NCBI GenBank assembly: GCA_944377405.1
Contig: CALWES010000004.1
Coordinates: forward strand, 62,001-126,000
Origin: an uncultured Lachnospiraceae bacterium
GTDB lineage: Bacteria > Bacillota > Clostridia > Lachnospirales > Lachnospiraceae
DNA length: 64,000 nt
Direction of reading: 5' to 3'
Under the pieces are notes generated by a model. That model worked only from the letters and a program-made list of their open reading frames with translations. It was not told the DNA's origin and made no database searches. Both the position numbers and the translations under genes were made by a program. Below, piece after piece: positions 42,452 through 51,920 of this stretch (within the stretch, counting starts at the first letter, position 1; each line of letters opens with the position of its first letter).

Positions 42452-43879
42452 ATGGACAGACAGGAACAGAAAACAGAGACAGAGGCCATCGAAAAGGAGA
42501 TCCAGGCCATCATGGAGGGCGGCAAAAAAGAGGAGACATCCGAAAAGAAGCGCCGGAGGCCCGGGAAAAAAGCCGGGAAATTCCTGCTTTTACTCCTAGT
42601 GGGAGGCGGCCTGCTCTTTGCAGGCAGCAGGCTCCTTTTTGGCGGCGGGGGCAGCCTGCCCCAGGTGGAGCTTGGATCCCTGGCCAGAGGCAGTATCACC
42701 GAGAGCCTTACGGTGACCGGCCCCGTAGAGGGAACGGACAGCGTGGACGTCACCTCCCGGCTCCATGCCAGGATCACGGAGCTTAAGGTAAAGGAGGGAG
42801 ACCGGGTGGAGGCCGGAAAGACCGTCCTTGCCAGACTTGATACGGGGGAGCTCCAGAAAGAGGTAGAGATCGCAGAGGGCAATTATAAGCTTGCGGCAGC
42901 CCAGCGGGACGAAAAGGTGAAGGAGGATACGGAGGCCTGGAAAAAGGCTCGGCAGGAGCTTAAGGCGGCCCAGGAGGATTATGACCGGAAGGCGGTCCTG
43001 GCCCAGACCGGCGATATTTCCCAGGTGGAGCTTGCCACCGCGGAAAACAGCCTCCAGGAGGCAAAGCGGAATGTGGATGCATACCGGATCAGAGATGGGA
43101 AGGTCATGGCAGAGGACTCCATGGAGATCCAGGTCCAGAACGCAGAGCTTGCCCTGGAACAGACCAGGGAGAAGCTTACGGAGACCACCATCCTGGCCCC
43201 CATCAGCGGCACCGTCACCCGGGTCAATACAAAGGTGGGACAGTTTGCAGACGATATTGAGAACAACCGTCCCATGATCACCATTGAGAATCTGGATGCT
43301 CTTCAGATGGAGATCAAGGTCAGCGAGTACAGCATCGGAAAGGTGTCTCCGGGACAGGAGGTCAGGATCACCGCAGACATCCTGGGAGAAGGAAAGTCCG
43401 TGGCCGGAGAGGTCATGAGCATCAGTCCTACGGGAGAGGAAAAGGGCGGCGGCTCCACGGAACGGGTCATCCCCACCCGCATCCGCATCACGGAACCGGA
43501 TACGGCCCTCATTGCCGGGATCAATGCCAAGGCCCAGATCATCCTGGAGGAGGCCTCTGGAGTATGGACGGTGCCGGTGTCTGCCGTTGGGGAGGATGGC
43601 ACCGGACAGGCGGCCATGCAGTTTGCGGTCCCGAAGGAGGATGGAAGCGGCTGCAGGATCCGGGTGGTCCCGGTGGAAACAGGTCTGGAAAGCGATCTGG
43701 AGCTGGAGGTGAAGGGCCCCGTAAGGGAGGAAGATCAGGAACTCTTCCAGGAGGGGAGCCGGTATCTGAGCGCATATCATGCAGAGCTTTCCGAAGGCCA
43801 GGAGATCCAGGAACTGCAGACCGGTGAAAAAGCTGCAGCCACGGGCAGCGTGGCTGACGGAAAAGGAGCTGCCTCATGA
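42452..43879 (+). CDS. Efflux periplasmic-adaptor-type subunit (MacA/HlyD family)
   Basis: A 475-residue membrane-fusion-type protein. A charged N-terminus, one membrane helix at about 43-62, then lipoyl-like halves: GSITESLTVTGPVEGTDSVDVTSRL with LKVKEGDRVEAGKTVLARLD, a helical hairpin (about 135-225), and ETTILAPISGTVTRVNTKVGQF, followed by beta-barrel and proximal domains. The start ATG 42452 is preceded by ACAGGAT; longer frames begin with TTG. In Gram-positives such adaptors work with a LolD-type ATPase and a MacB-type permease, which follow. The stop overlaps the ATPase start (ATGA). Confidence 0.9.
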   Translation: MDRQEQKTETEAIEKEIQAIMEGGKKEETSEKKRRRPGKKAGKFLLLLLVGGGLLFAGSRLLFGGGGSLPQVELGSLARGSITESLTVTGPVEGTDSVDVTSRLHARITELKVKEGDRVEAGKTVLARLDTGELQKEVEIAEGNYKLAAAQRDEKVKEDTEAWKKARQELKAAQEDYDRKAVLAQTGDISQVELATAENSLQEAKRNVDAYRIRDGKVMAEDSMEIQVQNAELALEQTREKLTETTILAPISGTVTRVNTKVGQFADDIENNRPMITIENLDALQMEIKVSEYSIGKVSPGQEVRITADILGEGKSVAGEVMSISPTGEEKGGGSTERVIPTRIRITEPDTALIAGINAKAQIILEEASGVWTVPVSAVGEDGTGQAAMQFAVPKEDGSGCRIRVVPVETGLESDLELEVKGPVREEDQELFQEGSRYLSAYHAELSEGQEIQELQTGEKAAATGSVADGKGAAS

Positions 43880-44628
43880 CGGGCGGGGAAGCAGGCCGGG
43901 AGCTGATCCGGCTCCAGGACCTGGTGAAGATCTACGATACGGGAAGTCTCAGGGTCCTGGGACTGGACCGGATCAACCTTCGGATCTCCCGGGGGGAATT
44001 CGTTGCCATCATGGGCCATTCCGGCTCCGGAAAGTCCACTCTTATGAATATCCTGGGCTGCCTGGACCGTCCCACCCTGGGCCATTACTATCTGGACGGC
44101 ACGGACGTGGCGGAGATGACGCCGGATGAGCTGTCCGCCATCAGGAACCGGAAGATCGGCTTTGTATTCCAGTCCTTCAATCTCATCAGCCGCATGACCA
44201 TCGAAAAGAACGTGGAGGTCCCCATGATCTACGGCAGGGTCCGGCCGGCGGAACGGAAACAGCGGGCCAGGGAGCTTCTGGAGACAGTAGGGCTTTTATC
44301 CAGGATGGAGCATGAGCCCAATGAGCTCTCCGGCGGACAGCGCCAGAGGGTGGCCATTGCCAGGGCCCTGGCCAACCGGCCCCCTTTGCTTCTTGCAGAC
44401 GAGCCCACGGGGAACCTGGATTCCCAGGCCTCCGTTGAGATCATGGAGCTTTTTGCAAGGCTCCATCAGCAGGGAGTCACCGTGGTGGTGGTGACCCATG
44501 AGGAAAATATCGCAGCCTACACCCATCGGATCATCACCTTCCAGGACGGACGGCTGATCTCCGACGAGATCAATGAGCACCCCACTCCTATATCGGAGCA
44601 TAGGGGCCTGAGTGGCAGGATGAGCTAA
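43876..44628 (+). CDS. ABC transporter ATP-binding protein (LolD/MacB type)
   Basis: A 250-residue ATPase. Walker A GHSGSGKST, LSGGQRQR signature, Walker B LLLADEPTGNLDSQ and the H-loop VVVTHEENIAAY are all intact. DEPTGNLDS is typical of the macrolide or lipoprotein export family. The C-terminus has about 20 residues beyond the core (HPTPISEHRGLSGRMS). Coupled to the adaptor gene by a four-base overlap; the permease follows after 47 bases. Confidence 0.94.
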   Translation: MTGGEAGRELIRLQDLVKIYDTGSLRVLGLDRINLRISRGEFVAIMGHSGSGKSTLMNILGCLDRPTLGHYYLDGTDVAEMTPDELSAIRNRKIGFVFQSFNLISRMTIEKNVEVPMIYGRVRPAERKQRARELLETVGLLSRMEHEPNELSGGQRQRVAIARALANRPPLLLADEPTGNLDSQASVEIMELFARLHQQGVTVVVVTHEENIAAYTHRIITFQDGRLISDEINEHPTPISEHRGLSGRMS

Positions 44629-44675
44629 AAAAGACTGGCAGGGCTTTCACAGGAAGGCCCGGAAAGAAGACAGGA

Positions 44676-45896
44676 ATGCTGATAGAAAATATGAAAATGG
44701 CCCTTTCGGCCCTCAGATCCAACAAGATGCGCTCCTTTCTGACCATGCTGGGGATCATCATCGGCATCGGATCCGTCATCGCCATCACCTCCATCGGAGA
44801 TACCATGCGGCGGATGTTTTCCGATATCTATAAGGATATCGGAGTGACCCAGGGATTCATTTTTATCGGATACTGGATCGAGGATGAAAGGGAAAGCGAT
44901 TATTTTACCATGGACGATATCGCCCGGTACAAGGAGGTCTTCGGAGACAGGATCGCCTATGCGGATGCCTCCGCAAGCCTCTCCGGGGAGATCCGTACCA
45001 GGCTTACGAAAAAGAAGTTTGAATTTACGGGGATCGACTATAACTATATGGATGTGCAGCCCGTAACGGTCAGATACGGCCGCTACCTGAATCAGAGCGA
45101 CATCCGGGAGCAGAAGCCCAACTGCGTCATGGAGGCTTCGGCGGCCAGGGACCTTTACGGTACGGAGAATGCAGTGGGCAGGACCTTCCGGATCCCGGTA
45201 AACGGCACCATGACGGAATTCAATATCGTGGGAGTCTATGAAAAGGAGCAGTCCGCCATCCAGAAGCTGCTTATGGGAACGGGAAACGGCACCGGCTACG
45301 GCTATATCCCCTGGACCCTTCTGACGCATCCCAACGATACCTTTTACCAGTACCATTATTTTGCGGACCCCTCCATGTCGGAGCAGGAGCTTACGGAATT
45401 TAACCGGGAGCTCTGCGCCTACATCGCCAGGACCAAGGACCGGAAGCCCGAGGACTTCTATCTCCAGACGGCCCAGAGTGAGATGGGACAGGTGGACACC
45501 ATGCTGGGAGGCGTCTCTGCAGCAGTGGGCGGCATCGCCGCCATTTCCCTCCTGGTCGGAGGCATCGGCATCATGAACATCATGCTGGTGTCCGTAACGG
45601 AGAGGACCCGGGAGATCGGGACCAGAAAGGCTCTGGGGGCCACCACCAGGGATATCCTGATCCAGTTCCTGACGGAATCCGCCCTCCTTTCCGCAGTGGG
45701 CGGCCTCATCGGCGTAACCCTGGCGGTGGGGCTTGTAAGCCTCGGAGGGGCGGCCTTTGGCCTTCCCGTGACCATAAAGCCCGGGGTGATCCTGATGGCG
45801 GTGGGATTCTCTGCCCTTGTGGGGATTTTTTTCGGCATCTATCCCGCCAGGAAGGCAGCGGAACGGGACCCCATCATCGCCCTCAGATATGAGTGA
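44676..45896 (+). CDS. ABC transporter permease (MacB/FtsX-like)
   Basis: A 406-residue membrane protein with the MacB topology: helix 1 at about 19-40 (FLTMLGIIIGIGSVIAITSIG), a large extracytoplasmic domain (about 45-265), then three helices (IAAISLLVGGIGIMNIML, LLSAVGGLIGVTLAVG, VILMAVGFSALVGIFFG). The conserved RTREIGTRKALGA loop contacts the ATPase. The transported compound is unknown; peptides, antibiotics or lipoproteins are usual. A terminator follows nine bases after the stop. Confidence 0.93.
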   Translation: MLIENMKMALSALRSNKMRSFLTMLGIIIGIGSVIAITSIGDTMRRMFSDIYKDIGVTQGFIFIGYWIEDERESDYFTMDDIARYKEVFGDRIAYADASASLSGEIRTRLTKKKFEFTGIDYNYMDVQPVTVRYGRYLNQSDIREQKPNCVMEASAARDLYGTENAVGRTFRIPVNGTMTEFNIVGVYEKEQSAIQKLLMGTGNGTGYGYIPWTLLTHPNDTFYQYHYFADPSMSEQELTEFNRELCAYIARTKDRKPEDFYLQTAQSEMGQVDTMLGGVSAAVGGIAAISLLVGGIGIMNIMLVSVTERTREIGTRKALGATTRDILIQFLTESALLSAVGGLIGVTLAVGLVSLGGAAFGLPVTIKPGVILMAVGFSALVGIFFGIYPARKAAERDPIIALRYE

Positions 45897-45905
45897 TTCT
45901 TCCCC

Positions 45906-45931
45906 AGGCTCCCCTTGTGGGGAGCCTTTTT
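45906..45931 (+). terminator. Terminator of the efflux operon
   Basis: AGGCTCCCC (45906-45914), loop TTGT, GGGGAGCCT (45919-45927), then TTTT. The loop contains the -35 of the next promoter. Confidence 0.9.
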
Positions 45932-45943
45932 GTATGCTATAAT
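45915..45943 (+). promoter_or_regulatory. Promoter of the Na/Pi transporter gene, overlapping the terminator
   Basis: TTGTGG (45915-45920), 17 bases, TATAAT (45938-45943), preceded by TGC (extended -10). Confidence 0.65.
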
Positions 45944-45953
45944 CATTAACTAA

Positions 45954-45973
45954 GCTGCAGCTGCAGCTGCAGC
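45954..45973 (+). repeat. Three tandem GCTGCA hexamers forming a 20-base palindrome
   Basis: GCTGCAGCTGCAGCTGCAGC lies in the leader between promoter and start codon of the Na/Pi gene, about ten bases after the transcription start. It is its own reverse complement. Confidence 0.9.
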
Positions 45974-46000
45974 CAAAGAAATAATGGGGTGAAAAAGAAT

Positions 46001-47677
46001 ATGAGTATCAGCGATCTGTCCAGTCTGTTCCAGTTTATCGGCGGCCTGGGCATGTTCCTCTACGGTATGGAGGTCATGTCCAACGGTATGCAGAAGGCAG
46101 CAGGAAGCAAAATGAGCAGCTTCCTCAGCGCCGTTACCGATAAACGCATCATCGGTGTTCTTGTGGGAACACTTGTAACGGCAGTGATCCAGTCATCCTC
46201 CGCAACCACCGTCATGGTAGTGGGTCTTGTAAACGCGGGGATCCTTAATCTTGTTCAGGCCACCGGCGTCATCATGGGCGCCAATATCGGTACCACCATT
46301 ACCGCATGGCTCGTGTCCCTGACACAGCTGGGTGATGCAGTGGAGCTTTTCAAGCCTGATTTCTTTGCACCGCTGCTTCTGGGCATCGGCGTCTTCTATA
46401 TCCTGTTCAATCCGAAGAAAAAGGATGCCCTCTGGGCGGAGATCCTGATCGGTATCGGCCTTCTGTTTATCGGTCTGAACTTCATGTTCGTTTCCATACA
46501 GCCCTACAGTGAGCTGCCGATCTTTGCGGAGCTTTTTGCTACCCTTGGCAGGAACCCTCTCCTGGGTATGCTGGTGGGTGTCGTTGTTACGGGCATCATC
46601 CAGTCCTCCTCCGCATCTGTATCCATTCTGCAGTCTCTTGCCCTTACGGGTGCCGTTACCAAGTCCGCAGCGGTATACATTACCCTGGGACAGAACATCG
46701 GTACCTGCGTTACTGCCCTGATCTCAGCGGCAGGGGCCAACCGGACTGCAAAGCGCGCGGCAGTGATCCACCTGATGTTCAATGTGATCGGAGCCATTAT
46801 TTTCGGCATTGCCGGATTCTTCGTGTTCTCCGCCATGCCGGAATTTGCCCATTCTCCCATAAACATCGTGGAGATCTCCATCTTCCATACCTTCTTCAAT
46901 GTGACCAACACCGTGATCCTCTTCCCCTTTGCCAACAAGCTGGTGGAGCTTTCCGGCTGCATCGTACGGGAAAAGGAAGAGGCTCTCTCCCTGGAGAACT
47001 ATCAGCAGCCGGCCCAGGAGATGGCAAAGCGCATGGACTTCCGTCTGATGAAGTCCCCGGCTCTGGCCATCCAGGAGGCGGACCAGGAGGTCATCAACAT
47101 GGGCGAACTGGTCCTTCGGTCCCTGAAGTCTTCCATGAAGGCCATTACGGAAAAGGACAGGAAGCTTTCTGCTGAGGTGGAGTATGACGAGGAGACCATC
47201 GACCAGATGGAGAGCATCCTTTCCAGTTTCCTGGTAAAGGTCAACAATCTGGAGCTGACGGAAAAACAGAAGGAACATGTCAACAACCTGTTCTATACCA
47301 TTACGGACTTTGAACGTGTGGGAGACCACGCCAACAACCTGGCGGAGACGGCAGATTACATGATCGAAAATCACATCTCCTTCTCCGATACGGGACTTGC
47401 CGACATCCGGCGGATCTTCGAGAAGTCCATCGAGTCCTTTGAAAATGCCCTCGCCGCAAAGCGTACGAGAAATCTGACGGACGTGAAGGCCTGCAGCAAC
47501 GACGAGGACGAGGTGGATGTGCTGAACGAGGATCTCCGGGAGAAACACATCGAAAGACTCTCCAGCGGAAAGTGTGCGCCTCAGGCCGGCGTTGTGTTCC
47601 TGGATATCCTGACGAACCTGGAGCGTGTCAGTGATCATGCCATGAACGTTGCCGGATATGTCAAGGATGAGGCCTAA
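46001..47677 (+). CDS. Na/Pi cotransporter family protein with PhoU-like C-terminal domain
   Basis: Phosphate or related anion transporter of the NptA/YjbB type, 558 residues. Two inverted membrane repeats carry the family motifs QSSSATTVMVVGLVNAG with GANIGTTITAW, and QSSSASVSILQSLA with GQNIGTCVTAL. Residues from about 345 are a PhoU-like helical domain that may sense or gate. The ATG at 46001 lies ten bases after GGGGTG; a GTG at 45989 has no ribosome binding site. Monocistronic. The palindromic leader repeat may control its expression. Confidence 0.93.
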   Translation: MSISDLSSLFQFIGGLGMFLYGMEVMSNGMQKAAGSKMSSFLSAVTDKRIIGVLVGTLVTAVIQSSSATTVMVVGLVNAGILNLVQATGVIMGANIGTTITAWLVSLTQLGDAVELFKPDFFAPLLLGIGVFYILFNPKKKDALWAEILIGIGLLFIGLNFMFVSIQPYSELPIFAELFATLGRNPLLGMLVGVVVTGIIQSSSASVSILQSLALTGAVTKSAAVYITLGQNIGTCVTALISAAGANRTAKRAAVIHLMFNVIGAIIFGIAGFFVFSAMPEFAHSPINIVEISIFHTFFNVTNTVILFPFANKLVELSGCIVREKEEALSLENYQQPAQEMAKRMDFRLMKSPALAIQEADQEVINMGELVLRSLKSSMKAITEKDRKLSAEVEYDEETIDQMESILSSFLVKVNNLELTEKQKEHVNNLFYTITDFERVGDHANNLAETADYMIENHISFSDTGLADIRRIFEKSIESFENALAAKRTRNLTDVKACSNDEDEVDVLNEDLREKHIERLSSGKCAPQAGVVFLDILTNLERVSDHAMNVAGYVKDEA

Positions 47678-47716
47678 AAGACTCCGTATTTTGACATATC
47701 TTTAACAATAAATATC

Positions 47717-47745
47717 TTGCAAAAAAGACCCAAAACGGGTATTAT
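47717..47745 (+). promoter_or_regulatory. Promoter of gap
   Basis: TTGCAA (47717-47722), 17 bases, TATTAT (47740-47745). A second possible promoter, TTGACA (47691-47696) with TATCTT 16 bases later, lies just upstream. Confidence 0.65.
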
Positions 47746-47798
47746 ATTAGGTAGCCTGAGTAAGGGTAAACAAGTTCATGTATAGGAGGAACAATAAC

Positions 47799-48833
47799 AT
47801 GGCAGTTAAAGTTGCAATTAACGGTTTTGGACGTATCGGACGTCTGGCATTCCGTCAGATGTTTGAGGCGGAGGGCACGGAGATCGTCGCAATCAATGAC
47901 CTGACTGATCCCAAGATGCTGGCAAACTTACTGAAATATGATTCTTCACAGGGACGCTATGCACTTTGCGATAAAGTTTCCGCAGGTGAGGACAGCATCA
48001 CTGTTGATGGAAAGACCATAAAGATCTACAAGGAGCCGGACGCTTCCAAGCTTCCCTGGGGAGAGCTGGGCGTAGACGTTGTACTGGAGTGCACCGGTTT
48101 CTACTGCTCCAAGGCAAAGGCACAGGCTCACATCGACGCAGGTGCCAAGAAGGTCGTTATCTCTGCACCGGCAGGCAATGATCTTCCCACCATCGTTTAC
48201 AATGTAAACCACGAGACCCTGACTGCTGAGGACAACATCATCTCCGCAGCATCCTGCACCACCAACTGCCTTGCTCCCATGGCTAAGGCCCTGAATGACT
48301 ATGCACCGATCCAGTCCGGTATCATGGCAACCATCCATGCATACACCGGCGATCAGATGGTTCTTGACGGACCCCACAGAAAGGGTGACCTGAGAAGAGC
48401 AAGAGCAGCTGCCGTAAATATTGTTCCTAACTCCACCGGCGCAGCAAAGGCCATCGGCCTCGTTATTCCGGAGCTGAACGGAAAGCTCATCGGCGCAGCT
48501 CAGAGAGTTCCGGTTCCCACAGGTTCCACCACTCTGCTTTTCGCAGTTGTTAAGGGCAACGGCAAGGAGATCACCGTTGACAGCGTAAATGCAGCCATGA
48601 AGGCAGCTTCCGAGAAGATCCCGGAGACCTACGGCTACAACGAGGACATGATCGTATCCTCCGATGTGATCGGAATGACCTACGGTTCTCTTTTCGACGC
48701 TACCCAGACCATGGTTACCAAGGTAGCTGATGACCTCTACGAGGTTCAGGTGGTTTCATGGTATGACAATGAGAACTCCTACACCTCTCAGATGGTAAGA
48801 ACCATCAAGTACTTCGAGAAGTTCGTAAAGTAA
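47799..48833 (+). CDS. gap: Glyceraldehyde-3-phosphate dehydrogenase, type I
   Basis: Oxidises glyceraldehyde 3-phosphate to 1,3-bisphosphoglycerate with NAD. 344 residues. NAD-binding [14 protein letters not shown] at the start, NDLTD favouring NAD, and the catalytic C153 in [12 protein letters not shown]. The ATG at 47799 follows AGGAGG. Codon use (GTT, CTT, TCC, AAG) is typical of a highly expressed gene here. A terminator separates it from pgk, which would give more Gap than Pgk. Confidence 0.98.
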   Translation: MAVKVAINGFGRIGRLAFRQMFEAEGTEIVAINDLTDPKMLANLLKYDSSQGRYALCDKVSAGEDSITVDGKTIKIYKEPDASKLPWGELGVDVVLECTGFYCSKAKAQAHIDAGAKKVVISAPAGNDLPTIVYNVNHETLTAEDNIISAASCTTNCLAPMAKALNDYAPIQSGIMATIHAYTGDQMVLDGPHRKGDLRRARAAAVNIVPNSTGAAKAIGLVIPELNGKLIGAAQRVPVPTGSTTLLFAVVKGNGKEITVDSVNAAMKAASEKIPETYGYNEDMIVSSDVIGMTYGSLFDATQTMVTKVADDLYEVQVVSWYDNENSYTSQMVRTIKYFEKFVK

Positions 48834-48860
48834 TCGAAGACAAAACCAAAAAGAGCGTAA

Positions 48861-48895
48861 ATGCGGCTCGGCCTGCGGGCCGGGCCGCATTTTTT
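48861..48895 (+). terminator. Terminator between gap and pgk
   Basis: ATGCGGC..CGGCC (48861-48873) pairs with GGCCGGGCCGCAT (48878-48890) and is followed by a T run. No clear promoter lies between it and pgk, so it may be leaky and act as an attenuator. Confidence 0.85.
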
Positions 48896-48944
48896 ATAAG
48901 GACTTCAGGCAAAACGCCTGCAGAACAGATGTGAGGTAAAAACA

Positions 48945-50156
48945 ATGGCTAAGCTGAACAAAAAGACAGTTGACGATATCAATGTAAAGGGAAAGAGAGT
49001 CCTGGTAAGATGTGACTTCAACGTACCCCTCAAGGAAGGAAAGATCACGGACGAGAACCGTATCGTGGCAGCCCTTCCCACCATCAAGAAACTCATTGCA
49101 GACGGAGGCAAGGTGATCCTCTGCTCCCATCTCGGCAAGCCCAAGGGAGAGCCGAAGCCGGAGCTGTCTCTGGCACCGGTAGCCGTAAGACTTTCCGAGC
49201 TCCTGGGCCAGCCCGTGACCTTTGCGGCAGACCCTGAGGTGGTAGGCCCCAATGCAAAGGCAGCCGTTGCCGCCATGAAGGACGGAGACGTGGTGCTTCT
49301 GGAGAACACCCGTTACCGCAAGGAGGAGACCAAGAACGAGGATAGCTTTTCAGAGGAGCTGGCTTCCCTGGCAGATGTCTATGTGGATGACGCCTTCGGT
49401 ACCGCCCACAGAGCACATTGCTCCAATGTGGGTGTGACCAGGTTTGTAAAGGAGTCCGCAGTGGGCTACCTGATGCAGAAGGAGATCGACTTCCTGGGCA
49501 ATGCGGTGGAGAACCCCGTAAGACCCTTCGTTGCCATCCTTGGCGGCGCAAAGGTAGCAGATAAGCTGAACGTGATCTCCAACCTTCTGGAGAAGTGCGA
49601 CACCCTCATCATCGGCGGCGGCATGGCCTTTACCTTCCTGAAGGCAAAGGGCTACAATGTAGGCTCCTCCCTGGTGGACGACACCAAGATCGATTACTGT
49701 AAGGAAATGATGGAGAAGGCAGAGAAGCTCGGCAAGCAGATGCTGCTTCCCACGGACTGCGTTGTGGCAAAGGCCTTCCCGGATCCCATCGATGCAAAGA
49801 TCGAAACCGCTGTTTACGATGCTGACAAGATGCCCGAGGGCGAGATGGGTCTGGACATCGGTCCCAAGACCATCGAGCTTTACGCTGAGGCGGTGAAGAC
49901 TGCAAAGACCGTTGTATGGAACGGCCCCATGGGCGTATTCGAGAATCCGGAGCTGGCAAAGGGAACCATTGCAGTGGCAAAGGCTCTGGCAGAGACCGAC
50001 GCCACCACCATCATTGGCGGCGGCGATTCTGCAGCAGCTGTCAACACCCTGGGCTTCGGCGACAAGATGACCCACATCTCCACCGGCGGCGGTGCTTCCC
50101 TGGAGTTCCTGGAGGGCAAGGAGATGCCCGGCGTAGCAGCAGTCAACGACAGATAA
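48945..50156 (+). CDS. pgk: Phosphoglycerate kinase
   Basis: Transfers the phosphate of 1,3-bisphosphoglycerate to ADP. 403 residues. N-terminal substrate site with RCDFNVPL, and the C-terminal nucleotide-binding stretches [18 protein letters not shown] and [12 protein letters not shown]. The ATG follows GAGGT. tpiA follows after 24 bases. A short hairpin (CAGGC/GCCTG) lies in the 5' region at about 48907-48922. Confidence 0.98.
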   Translation: MAKLNKKTVDDINVKGKRVLVRCDFNVPLKEGKITDENRIVAALPTIKKLIADGGKVILCSHLGKPKGEPKPELSLAPVAVRLSELLGQPVTFAADPEVVGPNAKAAVAAMKDGDVVLLENTRYRKEETKNEDSFSEELASLADVYVDDAFGTAHRAHCSNVGVTRFVKESAVGYLMQKEIDFLGNAVENPVRPFVAILGGAKVADKLNVISNLLEKCDTLIIGGGMAFTFLKAKGYNVGSSLVDDTKIDYCKEMMEKAEKLGKQMLLPTDCVVAKAFPDPIDAKIETAVYDADKMPEGEMGLDIGPKTIELYAEAVKTAKTVVWNGPMGVFENPELAKGTIAVAKALAETDATTIIGGGDSAAAVNTLGFGDKMTHISTGGGASLEFLEGKEMPGVAAVNDR

Positions 50157-50180
50157 GTTATCAGACAGGAGAGTTTCAAC

Positions 50181-50927
50181 ATGCGTAAGAAGATCATTGC
50201 CGGAAACTGGAAGATGAACATGACTCCCAGCGAGGCAGTCAAGCTGGTAGAGGAGCTTAAGCCCCTCGTAAAGAATGAGGAGGCCGACGTGGTATTCTGT
50301 GTGCCGGCCATCGATATCGTGCCGGTGGTGGAGGCTGCAAAGGGCAGCAACATCCAGGTAGGCGCAGAGAATATGTATTTCGAGGATAAGGGAGCTTATA
50401 CCGGAGAGATCTCCCCGGCCATGCTGAAGGACGCAGGGGTAAGCTACGTGATCCTGGGCCATTCCGAGCGGAGAGATTATTTCCATGAGACCAACGAGGA
50501 TGTGAACCGGAAGATGAAGAAGGCCTTCGAGTACGGCCTGACCCCCATCATGTGCTGCGGCGAGAGCCTCGATCAGAGAGAGCAGGGCATTACCCTGGAC
50601 TGGATCCGTCAGCAGGTAAAGGTAGGATACCAGGGCATCTCAGCTGATGAGGCGAAGAAGAGCGTCATCGCCTATGAGCCGATCTGGGCCATCGGTACCG
50701 GAAAGACCGCTACCACGGAACAGGCAGAGGAGGTCTGCGCAGCCATCAGAGCCTGCATCGCAGAGATCTACGATGAGGCTACGGCAGAGGCGATCCGCAT
50801 CCAGTATGGCGGCTCCGTAAATGCGGCAAACGCAGCAGAGCTCTTTGCTCAGCCGGACATCGACGGCGGCCTTGTGGGCGGCGCTTCCCTGAAGCCGGAC
50901 TTCGGCAAGGTAGTCTGCTACAAGTAA
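50181..50927 (+). CDS. tpiA: Triosephosphate isomerase
   Basis: Interconverts dihydroxyacetone phosphate and glyceraldehyde 3-phosphate. 248 residues. N9 and K11 in GNWKMN, catalytic histidine in LGHSERR, catalytic glutamate in [11 protein letters not shown], and the phosphate loop GGSVNAAN are present. The start follows AGGAGAG. gpmI and eno, which often follow, are not here; a terminator ends the cluster. Confidence 0.98.
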   Translation: MRKKIIAGNWKMNMTPSEAVKLVEELKPLVKNEEADVVFCVPAIDIVPVVEAAKGSNIQVGAENMYFEDKGAYTGEISPAMLKDAGVSYVILGHSERRDYFHETNEDVNRKMKKAFEYGLTPIMCCGESLDQREQGITLDWIRQQVKVGYQGISADEAKKSVIAYEPIWAIGTGKTATTEQAEEVCAAIRACIAEIYDEATAEAIRIQYGGSVNAANAAELFAQPDIDGGLVGGASLKPDFGKVVCYK

Positions 50928-50964
50928 GCCGAAGGCCCGGAAGGGCAGATCAAAAAGACAATGA

Positions 50965-50996
50965 AAAAGGCAGGTACCCATGGGTATCTGCCTTTT
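50965..50996 (+). terminator. Terminator of pgk-tpiA
   Basis: The 32-base element is almost fully self-complementary (AAAAGGCAGGTACCCA with TGGGTATCTGCCTTTT). It can work in both directions, as T and A runs sit at the two ends; the convergent surface-protein gene ends 50 bases away. Confidence 0.85.
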
Positions 50997-51045
50997 ATAG
51001 TGGTGCGCCTGCCGGCGCAGGTCTCTGGTATCAGATAGGTCTGGC

Positions 51046-51789
51046 TTATTCCTCGGAAGCCGTATCCTCTTCCGTCTCCTCCGTATCCTCCTCCTGGAGG
51101 TCCGCTCCGCTGTAATCCGTGGAGGCGGAGATGTTGACGCTCATGGCGTTGCCCACCATGTCCTCCGCGTGGATCTGTATGCTGTCGGAGTAAAGGGGGA
51201 TCACTACCAGGCCCGTTTCCTTATCAAAGCTGGAGGGGGTCACATTCCGGGTGCCATCATAAACGCCGTAGATGCTGTCAAAATTGACGCCGGACTGGCT
51301 GTCGGAGATGACAAAGCGAAGATCTCCTCCGGAGATGTCGCAGGTCTCCTCCGGGATCTGGGGCGGAGTCGCGTCCAGGACGCTGACGTCGCTGTAGTCG
51401 GATCCATGCATGCCGTTTAAGGAGACAGCCTCCACATAGAAGGTGCCGTTCATATCCACGGTGGCGGTGTAGGTGGAGCCGTTCTTCTCGAAGGGGACTT
51501 CCTTGGACTCGATGTCCGCCGTCAGGGACTTCAGAGGCAGCAGGGACTTTACCGTAAACTGGACCTGAGTGGTCTGATAGTTGTCTGTATCCGCAACGGC
51601 GATCTCGATCTTCGGCTTTGCAGTCACCAGAGCGAAGATGATGCCGTTGATGACGAAGTAGGGCAGCAGATAGAAGAGGATCGTCTTCTTTACCGTATTG
51701 GAAAAACGGTTGTTTTTGATCCGCATGCCTCTTGCGTCGTAAAGGATCTTTGGCTGGTCTTTTTTATTGGGCTTATAATTTGAACGCAT
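51046..51789 (-). CDS. Membrane-anchored hypothetical surface protein with Ig-like segments
   Basis: A 247-residue protein. A basic cytoplasmic N-terminus (1-35), one membrane helix (about 38-57, TILFYLLPYFVINGIIFALV), then an extracellular part with beta-strand pattern. VLDATPPQIPEETCDISGG followed by FVISDSQSGVNFDSI resembles bacterial Ig-like repeats. The tail is a Glu/Asp/Thr run. No family was recognised. Start ATG 51787-51789 follows GAGGAGC. Monocistronic or read with rarA upstream; a GC-rich hairpin at about 51829-51845 lies between them. Confidence 0.75.
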   Translation of the reverse strand: MRSNYKPNKKDQPKILYDARGMRIKNNRFSNTVKKTILFYLLPYFVINGIIFALVTAKPKIEIAVADTDNYQTTQVQFTVKSLLPLKSLTADIESKEVPFEKNGSTYTATVDMNGTFYVEAVSLNGMHGSDYSDVSVLDATPPQIPEETCDISGGDLRFVISDSQSGVNFDSIYGVYDGTRNVTPSSFDKETGLVVIPLYSDSIQIHAEDMVGNAMSVNISASTDYSGADLQEEDTEETEEDTASEE

Positions 51790-51920
51790 AGTGCTCCTCG
51801 ATTTTCTGAACAGTTCTGGACACCCCTGAAAGCGGCGTAAAACGCCGCGCGGGATTATCGCTTAGTTTAACAGAAAAGTCCCGCCCTTTCAATAAGAGCA
51901 AGCAAATCTTAATGAAAATT

